DNA of 64,000 nucleotides, taken from Streptomyces hygroscopicus (GTDB taxonomy: Bacteria > Actinomycetota > Actinomycetes > Streptomycetales > Streptomycetaceae). Below the pieces are notes generated by a model, which was not told where the DNA came from, did no database searches, and was given only the letters and a program-made list of their open reading frames with translations. The stretch is taken from assembly GCA_002021875.1 (NCBI GenBank), contig CP018627.1:6696001-6760000 (forward strand), read 5' to 3'. Both the position numbers and the translations under genes were made by a program. Shown here piece after piece: positions 45,037-54,156 of the stretch; the stretch's first letter is position 1; each line of letters starts with the position of its first letter.

Positions 45037-46523
45037 CCGGACCGCGCCCTGAGCGCGAGGGCGCCGGTCACGGCGCCCGGGAGCCCGCCCCGTACGCGCC
45101 GTACGGGTCTCATGAGCAGCACGACGCCCAGGGCGCGCATGGGGGCCGCGACGCCCTTGGCGCGCATGCGGGTCCGGACACGTTCGCGGCGGCCGCGGAG
45201 GGTCTTCGGGACCCTCTGGCCGACCCGCTGCCGGACTCCGCCCCGGCCGGGCCCACAGGGCGCGCCATGGGCACCGCGTCGCTCTCCGTGCCGCCGCCCA
45301 CCGGCCGTCGACGGCGCGCCGGCCCGGCCCCCGCCGGGCCGGAGGAGGCCGCTGAGGCGGCCGGGCCGCCCACGGGGCGCCGACGCGCCCGCGCGGCCCC
45401 CTCAGGGTCCTCGGGGCCCTCAGGGTCCGCACACGCCGCTCAGACGCCCGTACGGGCCCCGGGGACGCCCTCACGTTCCTCCGAACCGTCCGCACGCGTC
45501 CCGGAGGCCGCGGAGACGGCCGTCCTGCCCCCGGTGACACCCCGGGGCGACGACGAGACGGTCGCTCTGCGCGCTGTGGAGGCGGCGCCCGCCGACCAGA
45601 CCATGGCGCTGCGCAAGGTCGAACCGGACCGGGACAGCGGTGCCGAGCCCCCGCCCGGCGGCCGGGCCGCCCGCCGTAAGGCCGCCCAGGGGGCCGGGAA
45701 GCGCGCCGGACGGCATGGCTCCCGCGCCCGGCGCGGCACGGCCGAGGCGGGCGCCACAGGGCCCACGGAGGGCGCGGGGAGCGCCGGGGGCGCCCCGCCC
45801 CGCACCCGTATGGAGGCCAAGCGCGCCGCGCGGGCCCGTAAGGACAGCCCCGGGGTGGTGGCGAGCCGGGTGGTCGGCGAGCTGTTCATCACGCTCGGCG
45901 TGGTGATGCTGCTCTTCGTCACCTATCAGCTGTGGTGGACGAACATCCGTGCCCATCAGCAGGCCAACGGCGCCGCGAACAACCTGCAGAAGAAGTGGGA
46001 CGAGAACGGCGGCGACGACCGGAACCCGGGCACCTTCTCCCCCGGGCAGGGGTTCGCGATCATCTATATCCCCAAGCTGGATGTGAAGGCCCCGATCGCG
46101 GAGGGCATCGACAAGCACAAGGTCCTCGACCGCGGCATGGTCGGCCACTACGGCAAGAGTCCGCTGAAGACCGCCATGCCGTGGGACAAGAAGGGCAACT
46201 TCGCGCTCGCCGGGCACCGCAACACCCATGGCGAGCCGTTCCGCTACATCAACCGCCTCAAGCCCGGTGACGAGATCGTCGTCGAGACGCAGAGCCGGTA
46301 CTACACCTATGCGATGAGCAGCATCCTGCCGCAGACGTCGCCGTCCAACACCGGCGTCATCAAGCCGGTGCCGCCCGGCTCCGGCTTCACCGAGCCGGGC
46401 CGGTACATCACGCTGACCACCTGCACCCCCGAATTCACCAGCACCTACCGGATGATCCTCTGGGGCAAGATGGTCGAGGAGCGGCCGCGTAGCAAGGGAA
46501 AGCCGGACGCTCTGGTCGAATGA
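45033..46523 (+). CDS. Class E sortase with a ~275-residue disordered N-terminus (second of three)
   Basis: 496 residues from GTG 45033. The first 275 residues are low complexity, rich in A, G, P, R and T (repeated PTGRRRRAG / PPTGRRRARA and acidic patches), probably cytoplasmic. One membrane helix (VVGELFITLGVVMLLFVTYQLWW) near residue 285-305, then the sortase domain: His in ALAGHRNTHGEPF, Cys in ITLTTCTPEFTS, Arg in STYRMILWGK. All catalytic residues present. Overlaps the glutaminase stop by 4 bases. Most likely the SrtE1 type by position. Long disordered N-termini are common in class E sortases, but this one is long. Confidence 0.92.
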   Translation: MTGPRPEREGAGHGAREPAPYAPYGSHEQHDAQGAHGGRDALGAHAGPDTFAAAAEGLRDPLADPLPDSAPAGPTGRAMGTASLSVPPPTGRRRRAGPAPAGPEEAAEAAGPPTGRRRARAAPSGSSGPSGSAHAAQTPVRAPGTPSRSSEPSARVPEAAETAVLPPVTPRGDDETVALRAVEAAPADQTMALRKVEPDRDSGAEPPPGGRAARRKAAQGAGKRAGRHGSRARRGTAEAGATGPTEGAGSAGGAPPRTRMEAKRAARARKDSPGVVASRVVGELFITLGVVMLLFVTYQLWWTNIRAHQQANGAANNLQKKWDENGGDDRNPGTFSPGQGFAIIYIPKLDVKAPIAEGIDKHKVLDRGMVGHYGKSPLKTAMPWDKKGNFALAGHRNTHGEPFRYINRLKPGDEIVVETQSRYYTYAMSSILPQTSPSNTGVIKPVPPGSGFTEPGRYITLTTCTPEFTSTYRMILWGKMVEERPRSKGKPDALVE

Positions 46524-46563
46524 GCGGGTACAGCCGGGAAACCAGAAAAAGGGGTACGACGCG

Positions 46564-47304
46564 GTGGCACGGACCGACCACGACGAGCGGCAGGACCGGC
46601 ACCCCGGCCCGCCCGCAACGCCCAGCCGTCGTCCCGGCCGTGGGTGGGTAGCCGCGGCCATAGCGGTCTTCGGCGAGCTGCTGATCACCGCGGGGCTGAT
46701 TCTCGCCCTGTTCGTCGTCTACTCGCTGTGGTGGACCAACGTCCTGGCCGACCGTGAGGCGAAGAAGCAGGGCGACCGGGTGCGCAAGCACTGGTCGCAG
46801 CAGGGGCCGGGCAGGCTGGACACCAAGAACGGCATCGGCTTCCTGCACGTACCGTCCATGCACAACGGCGAGGTGCTGGTCAAGAAGGGCACCAGCACCG
46901 AGACCCTCAACGACGGCGTGGCGGGTTACTACACCCAGCCGGTCAAGTCCGCGATGCCGTGGGACAAAAAGGGCAACTTCAGCCTGGCCGCGCACCGGGA
47001 CGGGCACGGCGCGAAGTTCCACAACATCGACAAGGTCCACGACGGCGACGCGGTGGTCTTCGAGACCCGCGACACCTGGTACGTCTACAAGGTCTACGCG
47101 ACGCTGCCGGAGACCTCGAAGTACAACGTGGACGTGCTGAGCGCGGTCCCGAAGGAGTCGGGCAGGAAGCGGCCGGGCCGCTACATCACGCTCTCGACCT
47201 GCACCCCCGTCTACACCTCCCGCCACCGCTACATCGTCTGGGGCGAACTGGAGCGCACCGAGAAGGTCGACGCGGACCGCACGCCCCCCAAGGAACTGCG
47301 CTGA
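46564..47304 (+). CDS. Class E sortase (third of three)
   Basis: 246 residues from GTG 46564. Helix WVAAAIAVFGELLITAGLILALFVVYSLW near residues 28-56, then the sortase domain with His in SLAAHRDGHGAKF, Cys in ITLSTCTPVYTS and Arg in RHRYIVWGEL. It is closest in layout to the previous copy and probably the SrtE2 type. The gap to the previous gene is 40 bases and the next is a strong terminator, so the operon ends here. The convergent pknB gene starts on the other side of the terminator. Confidence 0.93.
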   Translation: MARTDHDERQDRHPGPPATPSRRPGRGWVAAAIAVFGELLITAGLILALFVVYSLWWTNVLADREAKKQGDRVRKHWSQQGPGRLDTKNGIGFLHVPSMHNGEVLVKKGTSTETLNDGVAGYYTQPVKSAMPWDKKGNFSLAAHRDGHGAKFHNIDKVHDGDAVVFETRDTWYVYKVYATLPETSKYNVDVLSAVPKESGRKRPGRYITLSTCTPVYTSRHRYIVWGELERTEKVDADRTPPKELR

Positions 47305-47352
47305 CCCCCTCGGGACGGCCTCCTGCCCCCTCGGACGGTCCCTGAGCACGAA

Positions 47353-47390
47353 GAAGCCCCCGGCACCCTTCTCAGGATGCCGGGGGCTTC
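47353..47390. terminator. Bidirectional terminator between sortase operon and pknB operon
   Basis: Perfect 13-base-pair stem GAAGCCCCCGGCA (47353-47365) with 47378-47390, 12-base loop, flanked by T/A runs (TTC). Both operons converge on it. Confidence 0.92.
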
Positions 47391-47410
47391 CCCGTGTGAC
47401 TGCCAAGCGT

Positions 47411-49423
47411 CTAGAAGCCGTTCTGGCCGCCGAAGATGCCTCCGCCGTCCCCGCCTCCGTTGCCGTTCCCTCCGTTGCCCTGCCCGGCGACCGTGATGAG
47501 GTTCACGGACTGGCCCTTGGGCACCTGGGTGCCCGCACCGGGCTGGCTGGCCACCACGGTGGCCTCGTCGTCCTGCGGACCGGCGATGTTGCCCACGTTC
47601 AGGCCCAGGTCCTGGAGCGCCTTCTTGGCGTCCTTGAGCTTCTGGCCGCCCAGGTTGGGCACCGGCACGTTCTCCGCGGCGGCCTTGGCGACGGTCAGCG
47701 TGACCGTCGAACCGGGCAGGACCTCCTGGCCGCCCTTGGGCGTCTGGTCGGTGACCGTACCGGCCTCGGCGTCGCCGTTGTCGACCTCCTGGGTCTGGAC
47801 CTTGAGGCCCTTCCCCTCGAGGGCAGCCGTGGCGTCCGCGACCTTCTGCGTGGTCACGTCCGGGACGACGACCTTCTGCTGTGCCTCGGCGACGGTCAGG
47901 GTGATCGTGGCGCCCTTCGCGACCTTCTTGCCGCCCTTCGGGTCCTGGTCGATCACCTTGCCGGCGGTCTGGTCGGACTGCTGGGTCTTCTGCTCGACCT
48001 TGAAGCCCTTGGCCTCGAGCTGGCCCTTGGCCGACGCGTACTGCACGTTCAGGACGTCCGGCACCTCGACCCTCGCCGCGGGCTTGGGGCCCTTGGACAT
48101 GGTCAGCTCGACCACGCCGTACCGCTTGACCTCGCCGCCGCTCTCGGGGGTCTGCTCGCAGACGGTGTCCTTGTCCGCGTTCTCGCAGAACTTGGAGCCG
48201 ACGTTCTTAATCTTGAAGTCGCCGTTCTCCCCTTGGCTCTTGGCGTCGGCGATCGTCTTGCCGACGAGATTGGGGACCGGGACCATGTCGTCGTTCTTAC
48301 CGCCGCCGAACAGCGACTTCCCGATGAAGATCGCGCCGACCAGCACCAGTATCCCCGCGACGATCAGCAGGATCGTCGAGAGGTTGCTTTTCTTGCCGGA
48401 GCCCCCGCGCCCCCGGCCGCGGTCCGGCCGCTCGTCGTAGCCGAAGCCGCCGTCGTCCTCGCGCATCGGCGGGAGCATCGAGGTCTGCGCCCCGGCACCG
48501 GAGTTCTGCGGCCGCAGCATCGCGGTGGGCTGGTCGTCGGAGCCGTAGCCGACCGCGCCCAGCGCGGCGGTGGCGGCCACCGGCTGGCCCTCCAGGGCCG
48601 CCTCGATGTCGGCACGCATCTCGTCGGCCGACTGGTAGCGGTAGTCGGGGTCCTTGACCAGCGCCCGCAGGACGATGGCGTCCATCTCCGGGGTGATCTC
48701 GGGGTCGTATGTGCTCGGCGGCTGCGGGTCCTCCCGCACATGCTGATACGCGACGGCCACCGGGGAGTCGCCCACGAACGGCGGCCTTACGGTCAGCAGC
48801 TCGTAGAGCAGACAGCCGGTGGAGTACAGGTCGCTGCGCGCGTCGACGGTCTCGCCCTTGGCCTGCTCGGGGGAGAGGTACTGGGCGGTGCCGATGACGG
48901 CGGCCGTCTGCGTCATGGTCATACCGGCGTCGCCCATGGCGCGGGCGATGCCGAAGTCCATCACCTTGACCTGGCCGTCCCGCGTGAGCATGACGTTGGC
49001 CGGCTTGATGTCCCGGTGGACGATGTTGTTGCGGTGCGAGTACTCAAGGGCCTGGAGGATTCCGGTGGTCATCTCCAGCGAGCGCTCGGGGAGCAGCTTT
49101 CTGCCCGAGTGGAGAAGCTCACGCAGCGTGGAACCGTCGACGTACTCCATCACGATGTAGGGGATCGAGACACTGTCGACGTAGTCCTCGCCGGTGTCGT
49201 AGACCGCGACGATCGCGGGATGGTTGAGCGAGGCGGCCGACTGGGCCTCTCGGCGGAACCGGGCCTGGAAGGACGGGTCACGGGCGAGGTCCGCCCGGAG
49301 CGTCTTCACAGCGACAGTACGGCCGAGGCGGGTGTCGTGCGCGAGGTAGACCTCCGCCATGCCACCGCGGCCGAGCACTGAGCCCAGCTCATACCGGCCG
49401 CCGAGGCGACGCGGCTCTTCCAT
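47411..49423 (-). CDS. pknB: Ser/Thr protein kinase PknB with four PASTA domains
   Basis: 670 residues from ATG 49423. Kinase domain residues about 8-280: GRGGMAEVYLA, VAVKTL, HRDIKPANVMLT, MDFGIARAMG and ITPEMDAI region. A linker, then a membrane helix (STILLIVAGILVLVGAIFIG) near residue 350. Four extracellular PASTA repeats follow (VPNLVGKTIADAK, VPDVLNVQYASAK, VPDVTTQKVADAT, VPNLGGQKLKDAK) and a Gly/Asn-rich tail. PASTA domains sense peptidoglycan fragments or lipid II. The last gene of the fhaA-fhaB-pstP-rodA-pbpA-pknB operon. FhaA and the MurJ pseudokinase in this window are its known downstream partners in mycobacteria. A perfect terminator follows. Confidence 0.96.
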   Translation of the reverse strand: MEEPRRLGGRYELGSVLGRGGMAEVYLAHDTRLGRTVAVKTLRADLARDPSFQARFRREAQSAASLNHPAIVAVYDTGEDYVDSVSIPYIVMEYVDGSTLRELLHSGRKLLPERSLEMTTGILQALEYSHRNNIVHRDIKPANVMLTRDGQVKVMDFGIARAMGDAGMTMTQTAAVIGTAQYLSPEQAKGETVDARSDLYSTGCLLYELLTVRPPFVGDSPVAVAYQHVREDPQPPSTYDPEITPEMDAIVLRALVKDPDYRYQSADEMRADIEAALEGQPVAATAALGAVGYGSDDQPTAMLRPQNSGAGAQTSMLPPMREDDGGFGYDERPDRGRGRGGSGKKSNLSTILLIVAGILVLVGAIFIGKSLFGGGKNDDMVPVPNLVGKTIADAKSQGENGDFKIKNVGSKFCENADKDTVCEQTPESGGEVKRYGVVELTMSKGPKPAARVEVPDVLNVQYASAKGQLEAKGFKVEQKTQQSDQTAGKVIDQDPKGGKKVAKGATITLTVAEAQQKVVVPDVTTQKVADATAALEGKGLKVQTQEVDNGDAEAGTVTDQTPKGGQEVLPGSTVTLTVAKAAAENVPVPNLGGQKLKDAKKALQDLGLNVGNIAGPQDDEATVVASQPGAGTQVPKGQSVNLITVAGQGNGGNGNGGGDGGGIFGGQNGF

Positions 49424-49590
49424 AGCTACTCCAGCCCTCTTCCGTGGTTCCCGGCCGCACCTGTGGGGGCCGGCGAAGTGCTGCTCGCGCATACCGTACC
49501 CGGCACGTCTTACGGGACCCGGCCTCAGTCGCTATCTGATACCGGACCGGTACGGCGACGTGCGGGATTGGTATCCGGACGTGACGGGGG

Positions 49591-51063
49591 TCACTTGTCG
49601 CTCTGGGTTTCCAGTACGGCTTGCATCACGCTCTTGGCGATCGGCGCGGCCAGCTTGCCACCGGCGATGTCGCCACGGAGAGTGTCGGACCCTTCGATGA
49701 CCACCGCGACCGCGACCGGCGAGCCGTCATCCCCCTTGGCGTAGGAGATGAACCACGCATAGGGGTTCTTGCTGTTGGCGACGCCGTGCTGCGCGGTACC
49801 GGTCTTGCCGCCGACCGTGACGCCCGGGATCTGGGCGCTGGTGCCGGTGCCCTCCTTGACCACGGTCTCCATCATGCTCTGGAGCTTCTGGGCGTTCTCC
49901 GAGCTGAGCGGCTGGCTCATCTGCTCCGGGTCGGTCTGCTCGATGGTGTTGAGGTTGGGCGCGCGCAGCGAGTCGATCATGTACGGCTTCATCAGCTTGC
50001 CGTCGTTGGCGACCGCGGCGGCGACCATCGCCATCTGCAGCGGGGTGGCCCGGTTGTCGAACTGGCCGATGGCCGACATCGCGTTGCCCGGCTGGTCCAT
50101 CTTCTCGGGGTAGACGCTGGCGTTGGTGCGGACCGGCGTCAGGACCTCCTTGTTGAAGCCGAACTTCTCGGCCTCCTCGAGCATCTTGTCCTTGCCGAGG
50201 TCGTCACCGAGCTTGCCGAAGACCGTGTTGCAGGAGTAGCGGAGCGCCTGCCGCAGCGAGGCGTTCTTGCAGGGGATGTTCCCCTCGTTGGGCAGGGGCT
50301 GGGTGGACAGCGGGAGCTTCCAGGGGTCCGGGGAATTGGTCGGCCCGTCGATGTCGGCGTACTTGCCGTTCTCCAGCGCGGCCGCCGCGGTGACGACCTT
50401 GAAGGTCGAGCCGGGCGGGTAGGTCTGCCGCAGCGCCCGGTTGAGCATCGGGTCGTCCTTGTCGACGTCCGGCTTGAGCGCGTTGTACGCGTCAGAGTCC
50501 TTCTTGGAGGCGCCCGCGATCTTCGAGGGGTCGTAGCTCGGGGTGGAGGCGAGGGCGAGGATCTTGCCGGTGCGCGGGTCGAGCGCGGCGACGGCGCCCT
50601 TCTTGTTACCGAGGCCCTCGAACGCGGCCTTCTGGGCCTTGCCGTTCAGGGTGGTGATGACGTCGCCGCCCTTCTGCTTCTTGCCGGTGATCATGTCGAT
50701 CGTCCGGTTGAAGAAGAGGCGGTCGTCGTTGCCCGTAAGGATTTGGTCTTCGAGCTTCTCGATCTGGTTGGCGTCGAAGGCCTGCGAGGCGAACCCCGTG
50801 ACCGGTGCCCACATGGGACCGTTCTTGTAGGTGCGCTTGTACTTGAAGTCGGTGCCGTTGGTCTCGACGGATCCGGTGATCGGCCGGCCGTCGACGATGA
50901 TGTTGCCGCGCGGCTGGCCGTAACGGGCGATCAGGACCCTGCGGTTCTTCTCGTGGTTCTTGAGCTCGTCGGCCTGGACGTACTGGATCCAGTTGTCCCG
51001 CAGCAGCAGGGCGAAGACGAGGAGTCCGCAGAAGATCGCGATTCGGCGCAGCGGCTTGTTCAC
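49591..51063 (-). CDS. pbpA: Class B penicillin-binding protein PbpA
   Basis: 490 residues. Transpeptidase that cross-links peptidoglycan with RodA. N-terminal membrane helix IAIFCGLLVFALLLRDNW, dimerisation domain, then the catalytic motifs: STFK near residue 219, SCN near residue 275 and KTGTAQ near residue 420. The three motifs are intact. The GTG start (51063) overlaps the rodA stop by 4 bases. It lacks PASTA domains. Gene order with rodA, pstP and the FHA genes is conserved. Confidence 0.96.
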   Translation of the reverse strand: MNKPLRRIAIFCGLLVFALLLRDNWIQYVQADELKNHEKNRRVLIARYGQPRGNIIVDGRPITGSVETNGTDFKYKRTYKNGPMWAPVTGFASQAFDANQIEKLEDQILTGNDDRLFFNRTIDMITGKKQKGGDVITTLNGKAQKAAFEGLGNKKGAVAALDPRTGKILALASTPSYDPSKIAGASKKDSDAYNALKPDVDKDDPMLNRALRQTYPPGSTFKVVTAAAALENGKYADIDGPTNSPDPWKLPLSTQPLPNEGNIPCKNASLRQALRYSCNTVFGKLGDDLGKDKMLEEAEKFGFNKEVLTPVRTNASVYPEKMDQPGNAMSAIGQFDNRATPLQMAMVAAAVANDGKLMKPYMIDSLRAPNLNTIEQTDPEQMSQPLSSENAQKLQSMMETVVKEGTGTSAQIPGVTVGGKTGTAQHGVANSKNPYAWFISYAKGDDGSPVAVAVVIEGSDTLRGDIAGGKLAAPIAKSVMQAVLETQSDK

Positions 51064-52472
51064 GGTCGGACCACCTGGGTCATCTCGGCGTCTGTGGTGG
51101 GAGCGGGCGTCGGCGCCGGACGGCGCGCGGTGTCGCTGATCTTGATCAGAATGGCGACGAGTGCCCAGTTGGCGATGACGGACGAACCACCCTGTGCGAT
51201 GAACGGCATGGTCATACCGGTCAGCGGGATGAGGCCCATCACACCGCCCGCCACGACGAAGACCTGGATGGCGAAGGCCGCGGACAGGCCGATGGCCAGC
51301 AGCTTGCCGAACGGGTCACGGGCCGCGAGGGCGGTGCGCACACCGCGTTCCACGATCAGGCCGTAGAGCAGCAGGATCGCCATGGTGCCCGCGAGCCCGA
51401 GCTCCTCGCCGATCGTGGCCAGGATGAAGTCGGAGTTGGCGGCGAAGCCGATGAGGTCGGAGTTGCCCTGGCCGAGGCCGGTGCCGAAGACCCCGCCGGA
51501 GCCGAAGGCCATCATCGCCTGGGCGATCTGGTCACTGCCCCCGGTCTTGAACGCCGCGAAGGGGTCGAGCCAGGCGTCCACCCGCTGCTGGACGTGCGGT
51601 TCGAAGGTGGCGACGCCGACCGCGCCGACCGCGGACATCAGCAGACCGAAGACGATCCAGCTGGTGCGCTCGGTGGCGACGTACAGCATCACGACGAAGA
51701 GGCCGAAGAACAGCAGCGAGGTGCCCAGGTCGGTCTCGAAGACGAGGATGAGGATGCTTATTGCCCAGACCACCAGGATGGGGCCGAGGTCGCGGCCGCG
51801 GGGCAGGTACAGCCCCATGAAGCGGCGGCTGGCCAGCGCGAGCGCGTCCCGCTTGACCATCAGGTAGCCGGAGAAGAACACGGCGATGATGATCTTGGCG
51901 AATTCACCGGGCTGGATGGAGAAGCTGCCGAGGGTGATCCAGATGCGCGCGCCGAACCGGGGCGGGAAGAACACCGGCAGGATCAGCAGGATCAGCGCCA
52001 CCACCATGGAGATGTAGGTGTAGCGCTGGAGAAGGCGGTGATCCTTGAGCAGGATCAGCACGCCGACGAAGAGGGCGACACCCAGCGCCGAGTAGATCAG
52101 CTGGTTGGGAGCCGAGGGCGCGAAGACCTGGCCGATGCTCTCCGCCCGCTGGGCCAGTCGCTTGGACTGGTCCAGCCGCCAGATGAGCACCAGGCCCAGC
52201 CCGTTGAGGAGCGTGGCGATCGGCAGCAGCAGCGGATCCGCGTACGGCGCGAACTTCCGGACCACCAGATGGCCGACGGCGGCCAGCAGACCGAGTCCGA
52301 TGCCGTAGCTGAGCATGCCGGAGGGCATCTCGTCGCTGAGCGCCAGGCCCGCGTTGGCGTAGGCGAAGACCGGAATGATCACCGCGAAGACGAGCATGGC
52401 CAGCTCGGTGTTCCGCCTGCTCGGCGGCCCGGCCGTACTGATCGTCGTCGTGTTGGTCGTACTACTGCTCAT
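51060..52472 (-). CDS. rodA: SEDS glycosyltransferase RodA/FtsW
   Basis: Polymerises lipid II into glycan strands together with PbpA. 470 residues from ATG 52472. About ten hydrophobic segments; the SEDS core contains FSIQPGEFAKIIIAVF, GSGGVFGTGLGQGN and the C-terminal PLTGMTMPFIAQGGSSVIANW, all conserved in the family. The long open frame upstream of 52472 is out-of-frame with pstP and not coding. Translationally coupled with pbpA (4-base overlap). Whether it acts in elongation or sporulation septation cannot be told from sequence; in Streptomyces this copy is outside the main dcw cluster. Confidence 0.95.
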   Translation of the reverse strand: MSSSTTNTTTISTAGPPSRRNTELAMLVFAVIIPVFAYANAGLALSDEMPSGMLSYGIGLGLLAAVGHLVVRKFAPYADPLLLPIATLLNGLGLVLIWRLDQSKRLAQRAESIGQVFAPSAPNQLIYSALGVALFVGVLILLKDHRLLQRYTYISMVVALILLILPVFFPPRFGARIWITLGSFSIQPGEFAKIIIAVFFSGYLMVKRDALALASRRFMGLYLPRGRDLGPILVVWAISILILVFETDLGTSLLFFGLFVVMLYVATERTSWIVFGLLMSAVGAVGVATFEPHVQQRVDAWLDPFAAFKTGGSDQIAQAMMAFGSGGVFGTGLGQGNSDLIGFAANSDFILATIGEELGLAGTMAILLLYGLIVERGVRTALAARDPFGKLLAIGLSAAFAIQVFVVAGGVMGLIPLTGMTMPFIAQGGSSVIANWALVAILIKISDTARRPAPTPAPTTDAEMTQVVRP

Positions 52473-52494
52473 GGGTGGACGGCCCCTTACGGCT

Positions 52495-54081
52495 TCACTG
52501 CTGGGTGCTGCTGCACTGCGGGACCAACTTCTTCTCCTCCTCCGAGAGGGTGGGGCCGGGCTTCGGAGTGGGAGACGTCGTCGGCGTGGGCTTGGTCGTG
52601 GCCTTCGCGGTGCGTGCCCCGAGCTGGTTCTCGGTCTTGTCGTCCCCGGACTGGGCGCCGCTCTGGGACGGGTCGGCGCTGTTGGAGGGGCTGCCCCCGG
52701 AGCCGCCCTTCTTGTCCTTCTTGCCGCCGGTGAGGTCTTTCTGGCTGTCCTCGGCCTTCTCCTGGGCGTCGGCCTTCTTACAGGCGCCGGCGAGGGTGGC
52801 GAGGTCCTTGGTCTTGTCCTGGGCCTGGCCGAGCCCGCTGACCGTGATGGTGTCCTCCACACGGCCGCGCTGGTCGGCCGGGAGGTACTTGAGTTCGATC
52901 TCGCGGTGGTCCTCATGGACCTTGTTGAGCTTGATCCAGGCGAGGTCCTGGCTGATGCCCTGGTAGATCGCGACATGGTCGCCGTTGGAGCCCACGTAGT
53001 ACTGCGTCTGGGTCCAGCGATAGCCGCCGTAGAGCCCGCCGCCGATCACGGCCAGGCCCAGCACGATGAAGAGCGAGCGCTTGGCCCAGGCCTTGGCGCC
53101 GCTCTTCTTGGTGAAGTCGCCGTCGGCGTAGTCGTCGTAACTGCCCTGCGGCAGACCGCCCATGGCCGGGTCGCCGCTGCCGGGCGGTCCGAAGCCGCCG
53201 TGCGGGTCCCCCTGCTGCGGTACGGACCGGCCGAGCTCTGCCGCGCGGCCGGCGGGGGTGTGCGCGGCGCCGCCGTCCCCGAGGGGGACCTGGTTCTCGG
53301 CGACCGCGCCCACGATCACGGGGGTGTCGTTGAGCTGGGCGGCCAGGGTGTCGCCGCCGTCCACGTCGAGGACGTCGGCGACGATGCAGGTGATGTTGTC
53401 GGGGCCGCCGCCGCGCAGGGCGAGCTGAATCAGCTCCTGCACGGTCTCGTGGGGGCCCTGGTAGCTGCCGAGGGTCTCCTCGAGCGTCTGGTGGCTCACG
53501 ACACCGGACAGGCCGTCGGAGCAGATCAGATAGCGGTCCCCGGCCCGAACCTCGCGGATGGACAGATCGGGCTCGACATGGTCGCCGCTGCCCAGCGCGC
53601 GCATCAGCAGGGAGCGCTGCGGGTGGGTGCCCGCCTCCTCCTCGGTGATCCGGCCCTCGTCGACCAGGCGCTGCACCCAGGTGTGGTCCTGGGTGATCTG
53701 GGTGAGCACACCGTCGCGCAGCAGATACGCGCGCGAGTCGCCGACGTGCACCAGGCCGAGCCGCTGGCCGGTCCACAGCAGGGCGGTGAGCGTGGTGCCC
53801 ATGCCCTCCAGCTGGGGGTCCTCCTCGACCATGACGCGCAGCTGGTCATTGGCCCGCTGCACGGCGCTGCCGAGGGACGTCAGGATGTCCGAGCCCGGGA
53901 CGTCGTCGTCGAGCTGGACGAGGGTGGAGATCACCTCGGAGCTGGCGACCTCGCCGGCGGCCTGGCCACCCATGCCGTCGGCGATGGCGAGCAGCCGGGG
54001 ACCGGCATAGCCGGAGTCCTCGTTGCCCTCCCGGATCATGCCCTTGTGCGATCCGGCCGCGAAACGCAGTGACAGACTCAT
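52495..54081 (-). CDS. pstP: PP2C-type Ser/Thr phosphatase PstP
   Basis: 528 residues from ATG 54081; GAGGTG lies just upstream. Dephosphorylates PknB and its substrates. PP2C metal-binding motifs are intact: REGNEDSGY, ADGMGGQAAGE, HVGDSRAYLLRDG, CSDGLSGVV and GGGPDNITCI. Cytoplasmic linker, one membrane helix (RSLFIVLGLAVIGGGLYGG) near residue 335-357, then an extracellular domain of about 170 residues ending in a Thr/Pro/Ser-rich tail. The extracellular end is longer than in the mycobacterial protein, as far as I recall, and may be a sensor. Third gene of the operon. Confidence 0.95.
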   Translation of the reverse strand: MSLSLRFAAGSHKGMIREGNEDSGYAGPRLLAIADGMGGQAAGEVASSEVISTLVQLDDDVPGSDILTSLGSAVQRANDQLRVMVEEDPQLEGMGTTLTALLWTGQRLGLVHVGDSRAYLLRDGVLTQITQDHTWVQRLVDEGRITEEEAGTHPQRSLLMRALGSGDHVEPDLSIREVRAGDRYLICSDGLSGVVSHQTLEETLGSYQGPHETVQELIQLALRGGGPDNITCIVADVLDVDGGDTLAAQLNDTPVIVGAVAENQVPLGDGGAAHTPAGRAAELGRSVPQQGDPHGGFGPPGSGDPAMGGLPQGSYDDYADGDFTKKSGAKAWAKRSLFIVLGLAVIGGGLYGGYRWTQTQYYVGSNGDHVAIYQGISQDLAWIKLNKVHEDHREIELKYLPADQRGRVEDTITVSGLGQAQDKTKDLATLAGACKKADAQEKAEDSQKDLTGGKKDKKGGSGGSPSNSADPSQSGAQSGDDKTENQLGARTAKATTKPTPTTSPTPKPGPTLSEEEKKLVPQCSSTQQ

Positions 54082-54156
54082 GCGCACCTCGCCTGTCGGC
54101 TCCGGGTACAGCCCCTTGCCAACCACGCTGCCCACCCTCCGGTCGTCATGGTCCTA

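Noticed and set aside
52473..52976. Upstream open frame of rodA
   Set aside because: Basic Arg/Pro/Ser-rich shadow of the pstP 3' part; ATG 52472 gives the normal SEDS N-terminus.
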